From Deltaproteobacteria bacterium UBA5754 (GTDB lineage: Bacteria; Desulfobacterota; Dissulfuribacteria; Dissulfuribacterales; UBA5754): a DNA stretch of 28,499 nucleotides. Position numbers and translations under genes: made by a program. Positions 22,891 to 28,499 of the stretch are shown here, one piece after another (positions within the stretch are counted from its first letter, which is position 1; each line of letters begins with the position of its first letter). The DNA lies in contig DIFG01000043.1 in the NCBI GenBank assembly GCA_002419025.1, positions 1,402 to 29,900 of the forward strand. Direction: 5' to 3'. The notes under the pieces were generated by a model. The model worked only from the letters and a program-made list of their open reading frames with translations. It was not told the origin of the DNA and searched no databases.

Positions 22891-23708
22891 GCATGGACAG
22901 GAGAGAATTCATCAAGATCGCCGGCCTGACATCGCTTGTAGGCGCAGGCGCCTCAGGCGCCTTCCAGCTCCTTGAACCCGGCGTCCTCGATGCAGCCACA
23001 CACGAGGAACACGGACACGGTGACGCCGCGCACGGACAGGCTGAGGAGCAGGCATCAGGCCCCAAGGTCCGCTGGGCCATGACCGTCGATGTCAGAAAGT
23101 GTGAAGATCCCGAGGTCGTCAAAAGGATCGTTACGGCGTGTCACACTGCGCACAACGTCCCAGACTTTGGAAATCCAAAGGATGAGGTGAAGTGGATCTG
23201 GGCTGACACATACGAACACGCCTTCACGGATTCGGCAAATGAGTTCATGGACAAAAGCATCGAACACCTGCCGTTCCTTCTGCTCTGCAACCACTGTGAC
23301 GACCCCCCTTGTGTCCGGGTCTGCCCCACCAAGGCGACCTTCAAGAGGCCTGATGGCGTGGTGGCAATGGACTATCACCGCTGCATCGGCTGCCGGTTCT
23401 GCATGGCGGGGTGCCCGTATGGGTCCCGGAGTTTCAACTGGCGCGATCCAAGGACTGTTCTTGAGGGCAAACCGTACAATCCGAATTTCCCTACACGCAT
23501 GCGAGGGGTCGTGGAAAAGTGCAACTTCTGTGTTGAGCGCATCTGGAAAGGGCTTCAGCCCGCCTGCGTCGAGGCGGCGCCTGATGTCCTCACCTTCGGC
23601 AACCTGGCAGATCCCGATTCCAACGTCAGGCAGATCCTCCGTGTACGCGTATCCATGAGGAGAAAGCCCGAGCTTGGGACCAAACCGTCAGTATTCTATC
23701 TGGTGTGA
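22887..23708 (+). CDS. dsrO: DsrO, periplasmic ferredoxin-like iron-sulfur subunit
   Basis: The 273-residue protein starts with a Tat signal (DRREFIK at 4-10, then a hydrophobic stretch to about 28), so it is exported folded. Cluster cysteines are in CNHCDDPPCVRVC (134-146), CIGCRFCMAGC (166-176) and CNFCVERIWKGLQPAC (212-227), with further cysteines at 72 and 85 in the pattern C-x12-CHTAHNVP. Where related proteins usually read ACVExCP, this one reads ACVEAAP (226-232), so one expected ligand is Ala231. A His-rich linker follows the signal. It passes electrons between DsrJ and DsrP. The start could also be the second ATG, two codons on. Confidence 0.93.
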   Translation: MSMDRREFIKIAGLTSLVGAGASGAFQLLEPGVLDAATHEEHGHGDAAHGQAEEQASGPKVRWAMTVDVRKCEDPEVVKRIVTACHTAHNVPDFGNPKDEVKWIWADTYEHAFTDSANEFMDKSIEHLPFLLLCNHCDDPPCVRVCPTKATFKRPDGVVAMDYHRCIGCRFCMAGCPYGSRSFNWRDPRTVLEGKPYNPNFPTRMRGVVEKCNFCVERIWKGLQPACVEAAPDVLTFGNLADPDSNVRQILRVRVSMRRKPELGTKPSVFYLV

Positions 23709-23715
23709 GGGTGTC

Positions 23716-24870
23716 ATGATAGAAAAGGCATTGAAAGGCGAACCTCGTTACTGGGCCTGGATCTTTTTCCTGCTCTCCATCATCGGGGTGGGATTTGGTT
23801 GCTACCTCTACCAGTTGTCGTATGGACTCGGCATAACAGGCATGAGCCGGGATGTCTCCTGGGGTGTCTACATCGCCCAGTTCACCTATCTGGTCGGTGT
23901 AGCGGCGTCTGCCGTCATGCTCGTCATCCCCATGTATCTCCACCACTTCAAAAAATATGCAAAGGTGGTCATCTTCGGCGAGTTTCTCGCCATAGCCGCC
24001 GTAACCATGTGCCTTCTCTTCATCATCGTGGACATCGGCCAGCCCGCCAGGGTCCTGAACGTGGTCCTACATCCAACACCCGGTTCCATCCTATTCTGGG
24101 ACATGGTGGTCCTGAACGGCTATCTCCTCATAAACGTGATCGTAGGCTGGAACACCCTCCTGGCGGACAAAAAGAACGTTCCCACGCCCGGCTGGGTCAA
24201 GCCTTTCATCTATCTCTCCATCCCGTGGGCAGTCAGTATCCATACCGTCACGGCCTTTCTCTATGCGGGTCTTCCCGGCCGCCATCTGTGGCTTACAGCC
24301 GTCATGGCACCGCGATTCCTGGCCTCGGCCTTTGCATCCGGCCCTGCGCTCCTGATCCTGTTGCTCCTCCTTGTCAGGCGGTTCAGCAAGTTCGATGCGG
24401 GATTCGATGCCATCCAGACCCTGGCCAAGACCATCTGCTACGCCATGATCATCAATGTTTTTCTGCTTCTCATGGAGTTCTTCACCGCATACTACAGCCA
24501 TATACCTGGACACATACACGGACTTGAATATCTCTTTTTCGGGCTCCATGGTCATGATAATCTTGTGCCGTTCATGTGGACTTCTGCCATCCTCGGAGTA
24601 CTTGGCATATTTCTCCTCTTAGTACCAAAACTCCGCATGCGCTACGATCTCCTTGCAGTTGCATGTGGAGCCATTTTCCTGGCCACATATATCGACAAGG
24701 GTGTGGGACTCGTCATCGGCGGGTTTGTTCCCAACCCCTTTGAAGGGGTCACACAATACTATCCGACCTTCCCCGAACTCATGATCACCCTCGGCATCTG
24801 GAGTATCGGGGCACTCATCCTCACCATCCTTTACAAGATCGCCGTATCGGTCAGGGAGGAGACGGCCTGA
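23716..24870 (+). CDS. dsrP: DsrP, NrfD/PsrC-type membrane subunit
   Basis: The 384-residue integral membrane protein has about ten hydrophobic helices and belongs to the NrfD/PsrC quinone-interacting family, which has no bound heme. It should take electrons from or give them to menaquinone at the periplasmic side and partner DsrO. The ATG at 23716 lies seven bases after the dsrO stop with GAGGGTG-like sequence before it; the frame upstream overlaps dsrO and is noncoding. It ends the dsr operon: an intrinsic terminator follows 22 bases later. Confidence 0.94.
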   Translation: MIEKALKGEPRYWAWIFFLLSIIGVGFGCYLYQLSYGLGITGMSRDVSWGVYIAQFTYLVGVAASAVMLVIPMYLHHFKKYAKVVIFGEFLAIAAVTMCLLFIIVDIGQPARVLNVVLHPTPGSILFWDMVVLNGYLLINVIVGWNTLLADKKNVPTPGWVKPFIYLSIPWAVSIHTVTAFLYAGLPGRHLWLTAVMAPRFLASAFASGPALLILLLLLVRRFSKFDAGFDAIQTLAKTICYAMIINVFLLLMEFFTAYYSHIPGHIHGLEYLFFGLHGHDNLVPFMWTSAILGVLGIFLLLVPKLRMRYDLLAVACGAIFLATYIDKGVGLVIGGFVPNPFEGVTQYYPTFPELMITLGIWSIGALILTILYKIAVSVREETA

Positions 24871-24892
24871 CATCTTCACTGCCAAAAGTGTC

Positions 24893-24922
24893 AAAAAAGG
24901 CCGCCTCGTGGCGGCCTTTTTT
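24893..24922 (+). terminator. Intrinsic terminator of the dsr operon
   Basis: GGCCGCC (24899-24905) and GGCGGCC (24910-24916) form a perfect seven-pair GC stem with the tetraloop TCGT, preceded by six A and followed by six T. The A-tract means it can also work on the reverse strand. Confidence 0.92.
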
Positions 24923-24937
24923 GTCCCTCTATTAATG

Positions 24938-24946
24938 TGATATACT
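24938..24946 (+). promoter_or_regulatory. Possible extended -10 promoter for the TPR genes
   Basis: TG-A-TATACT is an extended -10 match (five of six in the hexamer) located just after the dsr terminator and about 120 bases before the TPR gene. No good -35 box lies at the right distance. It would make the two TPR genes a separate transcription unit. Confidence 0.35.
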
Positions 24947-24967
24947 CAAAAAACTTGATTTATATCT

Positions 24968-24993
24968 CACCACAGAGGGCACAGAGGACACAG
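24968..24993 (+). repeat. Short tandem ACAGAGG repeat
   Basis: About two and a half nine-base units (ACAGAGGGC, ACAGAGGAC, ACAG) lie in the leader of the TPR gene. Sequences of the form CACCACAGAGG-CACAGAGG are widespread intergenic repeats in bacterial genomes of this kind, as I recall. No function is known. Confidence 0.5.
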
Positions 24994-25064
24994 ATAAAAT
25001 CTCCCGGATTCAGGAGAATGATTAGGCAACATTCCCCCACACTCGCACGCCAAAGGAAGAAACC

Positions 25065-25718
25065 ATGACATCTGCGACACAAGCATCTGCTCAAATCGAC
25101 GGTTTGATCGATCATCTCCGGGATGAACTCAAAAAAAACCCTGGGTCGGTTATCGCCCATCATCGCTTGGCCCTTTCTCTGTGGAAGGCCCAACACTTTG
25201 AGGAAGCCATTGACATGTTTACCAAGGCACTCGAGATCGACCCCACCTCCTTTGAAATCCGCATCAATCTCGGTTCACTCTACTTCCAGCTCGGCAGATT
25301 CGAAGAAGGGCTCCAGGAAAACAAAAAGGCGATAGAGGTCTACCCCCGTTCTGCAGAGGCGTTGACAAACATCGGCTCCGCCTACATTCAACTCAAAAAA
25401 TGGCCGGAGGCAGCCGAGTACCTGAAGAAGGCCATTGGCGTCAAGCCAACCATGGTGCCTGCTTGGACCAACCTCACGACCGTGCTCATTGAGATGGGTG
25501 AATACGAAGAGGCTAAGGAAGCAGGAGAACAGGCTGTCAAACTGGCACCGTCCTTTCCCCTTGCCCACAACAACCTTGCCGCAGCCTTGTATTACACGGA
25601 AAATTACGAAAAGGCCCTCGTTCACTTGGAAAAGGCCAAGGACTTGGGTTATCCCGTACACCCCGATTTTATGGATCAGGTCCAGGAAAAGGCATCTCAG
25701 GCAACCCACGGGGGATAA
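25065..25718 (+). CDS. Tetratricopeptide repeat protein
   Basis: The 217-residue protein consists almost wholly of about four to five TPR units from residue 27 on (for example AHHRLALSLWKAQHFEEAI and IRINLGSLYFQLGRFEEGL). It has no signal peptide or membrane segment, so it should be cytoplasmic and act as a protein-binding scaffold. The ATG has AAAGGAAG about six bases upstream. The next gene begins five bases after its stop, forming a two-gene unit. Location behind dsrP suggests help with assembly of the Dsr complex, but this is inference. Confidence 0.9.
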   Translation: MTSATQASAQIDGLIDHLRDELKKNPGSVIAHHRLALSLWKAQHFEEAIDMFTKALEIDPTSFEIRINLGSLYFQLGRFEEGLQENKKAIEVYPRSAEALTNIGSAYIQLKKWPEAAEYLKKAIGVKPTMVPAWTNLTTVLIEMGEYEEAKEAGEQAVKLAPSFPLAHNNLAAALYYTENYEKALVHLEKAKDLGYPVHPDFMDQVQEKASQATHGG

Positions 25719-25723
25719 AGGTC

Positions 25724-27475
25724 ATGGTCCGAACCTTTGCCACGCATCCTCCTGCATGCCCTTTTTGTGACGCTCCGCTCCAACGCCCAAGCGGCCTGGA
25801 ACCTGCACGTCTCGGAAATTTTGAATATGGAACCTGCACTTGCGGAGCTATCTTTGTACACGACATAACGGGGTATAATCTCGGCGCTGCTATGATTGAG
25901 GCATTGGGTCTTGCGTGCAAAGATGACTGGGATCTTGCCTGGGGTCTTGTGTCAGGCGAGGACTATGAAGACGTCCTCCTTGAAAATTACGACCTTGAAT
26001 CCCACATGGTCCACCCATCTGGCAGGACGCAGGAGGGCAGGCGTGTACGAGGTGCCCTTTTTTTCATCCGTCTCAAATCGGACATTCGCCAGGCAATCGA
26101 ATCCGCCTCCGGGAAAGTCGTCTCCCAACATGGGCACTTAGCGGCCATCCGGCCGGAAAAACCTCACCCACGCTTGCAATTCCCAAGGAACAGACGTTTC
26201 ACCAAACAAGAGGTCGCCGACCTTGTCATGGATAGGGATGTGGATCTCCTGACGGGCATGGCCCTCCAGGATCCTACTGTCCTGAGAAAGATCGAAAGGC
26301 TCCTTTACGCCCCGGACGAAACGAGGTGGAATGCAATCCTCACCCTCGGCGGAGTTGCCGGCGGCATCGCCACCCATCGCCCTTCTCTCATCGGCGACCT
26401 CGTCCGCCGCCTGGTCTATGCCACGAACGACTCAGCAGCGGCCAGTTGGGGTGCGGTCGAAACCCTCGGCGAAATCATACGCGCCCTTCCGGATCTCTAT
26501 GGGTCCTTTCTCCGGCATATCCTCGCCTACCTGAAGGAGCCGACCCTCAGGGTACCGGTCCTATGGGCCGTTGCCCGCATCGGAGAACTTCATCCACAGC
26601 TCGTCCGGGCAAACGCCTTCTTCGCCATATTCGACCTCCTTGACGACCGTGATCCAGATGTCCGCGGACATGCGGTATGGGCGCTTGGCAGGATCAAGGC
26701 GCGTGAGGCCCTCTCGAAGATCCGCTCCCTGACAAAAGACGCTGAGACCGCAATCGTTTTTGACGGGCAGACTTTGGTGCAAAGAACTGTGGCTGATCTG
26801 GCGGCCGAGGCTGTAGAACGCATTGAACGGAACGAAAAGCCTGATCAAAAGGAGAATGCCATGACCGAATACCCTACCGTCTCGGGGACCGAGGAGGGAA
26901 CTCGACTCGCAGAGGCACGGGCAATATCCCGTGAGGCAATAATCCTCCTGGGCCAGGGAATGTCCCTCGATGCCCTCCAAAAACTGGAAAAGGCGTTCGA
27001 TGTCTTTGAGTCGGAAGGAAGCATCGTGGACATCGCAAACACGGCCGAACGCATTGGAGACATCCATGTCATGCGAGGAAACATAAAGGCAGCCGTCCCT
27101 GTTTACCAACGGGCGCTTGCAGTATGCGAGAAGGCCGGGGACAACGTCAGCTCGGTCATTCTCATGGAAAAGATCATTGATCTATACCGGGCGCAAAAGG
27201 AAAACGATAAGGCGCTTCCGTACTTTTTCCGGGCACTCGAGATCGTCGAAAAATTGGGGGACGCCCCCCGCTCCGTCTTCTATCTTACGGGCATTGGCGA
27301 CCATTTTCAGCGCGCCGGGGAACTTACAAAGGCGCTGGATGCATACCGCATCGCCCACAAGATCTGCAGGGGGATGGGCGCGAGAGAGAGGGCTGAAATC
27401 CTGGGGAAAGGCATTGCAAAGATAGAGAAGGACCTGGCAGGTTTTAAGGATTCCTCCGCCTCGGATCCTGTCTGA
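25724..27475 (+). CDS. Zinc-motif / HEAT-repeat / TPR fusion protein
   Basis: The 583-residue cytoplasmic protein has three parts. The N-terminus has a likely zinc site (Cys12, Cys15, Cys38, Cys40). The middle (about 165-360) is an alpha-helical HEAT-like solenoid, clear in RKIERLLYAPDETRWNAILT and in DRDPDVRGHAVWALGRI. After a charged linker, the C-terminus (about 385-570) is a TPR array. Met380 (26861) is preceded by AAAAGGAG at 26847-26854, so the TPR part may also be made as a separate 204-residue protein. No enzyme motif is seen. With the preceding TPR gene it may form an assembly or scaffold unit for the Dsr system. I do not know a named homologue. Confidence 0.88.
   Translation: MVRTFATHPPACPFCDAPLQRPSGLEPARLGNFEYGTCTCGAIFVHDITGYNLGAAMIEALGLACKDDWDLAWGLVSGEDYEDVLLENYDLESHMVHPSGRTQEGRRVRGALFFIRLKSDIRQAIESASGKVVSQHGHLAAIRPEKPHPRLQFPRNRRFTKQEVADLVMDRDVDLLTGMALQDPTVLRKIERLLYAPDETRWNAILTLGGVAGGIATHRPSLIGDLVRRLVYATNDSAAASWGAVETLGEIIRALPDLYGSFLRHILAYLKEPTLRVPVLWAVARIGELHPQLVRANAFFAIFDLLDDRDPDVRGHAVWALGRIKAREALSKIRSLTKDAETAIVFDGQTLVQRTVADLAAEAVERIERNEKPDQKENAMTEYPTVSGTEEGTRLAEARAISREAIILLGQGMSLDALQKLEKAFDVFESEGSIVDIANTAERIGDIHVMRGNIKAAVPVYQRALAVCEKAGDNVSSVILMEKIIDLYRAQKENDKALPYFFRALEIVEKLGDAPRSVFYLTGIGDHFQRAGELTKALDAYRIAHKICRGMGARERAEILGKGIAKIEKDLAGFKDSSASDPV
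26847..26861 (+). promoter_or_regulatory. Internal Shine-Dalgarno and start codon inside the HEAT/TPR gene
   Basis: AAAAGGAG followed by six bases and an in-frame ATG at 26861, exactly at the boundary between the HEAT and TPR parts. This looks like a former or working independent start for the TPR domain. Confidence 0.5.
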
Positions 27476-27483
27476 AAATATGC

Positions 27484-27655
27484 CTGAATCCGTGAGATAT
27501 GCACTCAACTTTTCGATTTCACAGAATAAGCCGGCGGTCGGGGTATTTGTGAAGTGAGGCGCCCATGGACGGACGCCGTCGGCAAATCCGCCCCCACGGA
27601 CGAAGACTATTTGCCCCACGGAACAAATGCCCCGGCCGTCGGCCCACGGATTCAG
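27484..27655 (+). repeat. Paired-hairpin repeat element, copy 2
   Basis: The block 27542-27647 matches copy 1 (17020-17125) at roughly nine bases in ten, in the same orientation. Its ends are an 11-base inverted repeat CTGAATCCGTG (27484-27494) and CACGGATTCAG (27645-27655). Both hairpins are recognisable (27558-27577 and 27581-27615) but their inner stems have mismatches, so this copy is more decayed. About 30 extra bases are present in the left part compared with copy 1. It lies between the HEAT/TPR gene and the YkgJ-type gene. Confidence 0.87.
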
Positions 27656-27685
27656 AATATAGTGGAGGCCGGGTAGAGGCCACTC

Positions 27686-28435
27686 ATGGAAGATTCCATG
27701 AAATGCAAGCGGTGCGGAACCTGTTGCAGGAAGGGAGGACCGACCCTCCACTCATCCGATATCGGCCTGATCCACAGCGGATGCCTTTTGCCACGGCACC
27801 TCGTCACTGTGCGGGCTGGGGAATTGGTCTATCATCCCCTGAAAAGGTCTCTCATGGTGCTTCCCAAGGAATTGGTAAAGCTCAGGGGGCGATACGGATC
27901 GTGGGCGTGCATTTTTTACGACGAGAGTGAAGGATGCACGATCTATGAAAGTCGCCCGATCGAATGCCGCGTCCTGACATGCTGGGATGAAGGTCCTATA
28001 GCCGGGCTTTTTCTGCAGGATCTTCTGGCTCGGGAATCCCTCATCCCAACCGGAAGTATCCTTTTTGAGATCATGGAGGCCTATGACCGGGCCTTTCCTA
28101 CTCGGACTGTCTTAGATCTCTTGCGTTCCTTGGCCGAACCATCTCACCCGCCCTCCATCTCGGCCGAGCTGGAACGACTTTCCCGGGCGGACGAGACCTT
28201 CAGGCAGACAGCCGTCTCGAGCCTCGGCATCCCCGAGGATTCGCTCCCCTTTTTCTTTGGGCGACCGATCGCGGAGATCCTTGCCCAGTTCGCGAAAGGA
28301 CCCGCCGGGGAAAAACAGCCGCGGGATCGCCCTGAAAAAACCGGCTCTTCGTCATTTCGTGTGGAATTTGATCGGTTTCCAGCGCGCAGTTGCATACCGC
28401 CTCGTCATTCCGGCGGAGGCCGGAATCCAGTATAG
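27686..28435 (+). CDS. YkgJ-family cysteine-cluster protein
   Basis: The 249-residue protein has the YkgJ (zinc- or iron-chelating) cysteine set: CKRCGTCC (7-14) and later Cys75, Cys84, Cys94 and Cys99 in the form C-x8-C-x9-C-x4-C. The family function is unknown; it is usually thought to bind a metal or iron-sulfur cluster. The C-terminal third is helical and not recognised. The last eleven residues (239-249, PRHSGGGRNPV) are encoded by a dispersed repeat (28403-28430), so the native C-terminus was probably shorter or different. The ATG at 27686 is used; a second ATG at 27698 preceded by GGAAGA is possible. Confidence 0.85.
   Translation: MEDSMKCKRCGTCCRKGGPTLHSSDIGLIHSGCLLPRHLVTVRAGELVYHPLKRSLMVLPKELVKLRGRYGSWACIFYDESEGCTIYESRPIECRVLTCWDEGPIAGLFLQDLLARESLIPTGSILFEIMEAYDRAFPTRTVLDLLRSLAEPSHPPSISAELERLSRADETFRQTAVSSLGIPEDSLPFFFGRPIAEILAQFAKGPAGEKQPRDRPEKTGSSSFRVEFDRFPARSCIPPRHSGGGRNPV
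28403..28430 (+). repeat. Palindromic repeat core, copy 3
   Basis: CGTCATTCCGGCGGAGGC followed by CGGAATCCAG, identical over 28 bases to 13469-13496 and close to the reverse of 10-37. It forms a hairpin (ATTCCGGC/GCCGGAAT). It overlaps the 3' end of the YkgJ-type gene. Confidence 0.85.
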
Positions 28436-28445
28436 AACGTGAATT

Positions 28446-28499
28446 ATGAAGCCGTGCGTCTATCTTCCGGCCGGCCGCAGAAACGGAACCCTGTATGTG
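28446..28499 (+). CDS. GIY-YIG endonuclease-like protein, N-terminus only
   Basis: The last 18 codons of the window read MKPCVYLPAGRRNGTLYV, which matches the start of small UvrC-like GIY-YIG proteins (usually VYILAS-RNGTLYVG). The gene runs off the window edge. These small proteins (about 90-100 residues) have uncertain roles and are often found with repeats. The call rests on a short stretch. Confidence 0.65.
   Translation, partial: MKPCVYLPAGRRNGTLYV

Noticed and set aside
25530..25570. Sigma-54 promoter-like TGGCAC
   Set aside because: TGGCAC occurs inside the TPR gene but the required GC-containing -12 element is not at the right spacing.
1..28499. tRNA or rRNA genes
   Set aside because: No cloverleaf with a T-loop GTTC pattern and no rRNA-like stretch was recognised by eye on either strand.

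Overview
The window looks like a chromosomal segment of a GC-rich, Gram-negative, sulfur-dissimilating bacterium, most likely a member of the Thermodesulfobacteriota (former Deltaproteobacteria). The main reason is a complete dsrMKJOP operon (19883-24870) for the membrane complex that links the quinone pool to DsrC and sulfite reductase. It has an RsbRD-N-type gene in front, a DsrN-like amidotransferase beside it, and LPS-type glycosyltransferase genes nearby. No dsrAB, dsrC, apr or sat gene is in the window, so sulfate reduction, sulfite reduction and sulfur disproportionation cannot be told apart here. The genus cannot be named from sequence alone.

Layout. 1-195: palindromic intergenic repeats. 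196-2975 (minus): a membrane-anchored HDOD protein and the bifunctional NAD(P)HX repair enzyme. 3095-3853 (plus): a HisA of the eukaryotic HIS6 type, standing alone; its stop overlaps a convergent small membrane protein. 4391-7597 (plus): an NtrB/NtrC-type two-component pair followed by exonuclease III, in one tight operon. 7612-9671 (minus): an OmpR-type regulator and its membrane histidine kinase, preceded by a large inverted repeat (9684-9828). 9816-13406 (minus): O-antigen ligase, GT4 glycosyltransferase and FkbM methyltransferase. 13607-16969 (plus): three overlapping paralogous GT4 glycosyltransferases. 17172-27475: the sulfur block, made of dsrN-like (minus), an unrecognised gene, the RsbRD-N gene, dsrMKJOP, a terminator, a TPR protein and a zinc-motif/HEAT/TPR protein. 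27686-28435: a YkgJ-type cysteine-cluster protein whose tail is encoded by a dispersed repeat. 28446-end: the first codons of a GIY-YIG nuclease. No stretch longer than 300 bases lacks a gene; the largest gaps (about 190-210 bases) hold the repeats described.

How the genes fit together. DsrM and DsrP are quinone-facing membrane subunits, DsrO and DsrJ are periplasmic redox subunits, and DsrK is the cytoplasmic HdrD-like catalytic subunit acting on DsrC. DsrN would amidate the siroheme of DsrAB. The whole sulfur block lies between two same-orientation copies of an unusual element with paired hairpins (16982-17146 and 27484-27655). This is the most interesting structural feature in the window. 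Repeat density is high for 28 kb, with at least four repeat types, several of which have contributed stop codons or protein C-termini.
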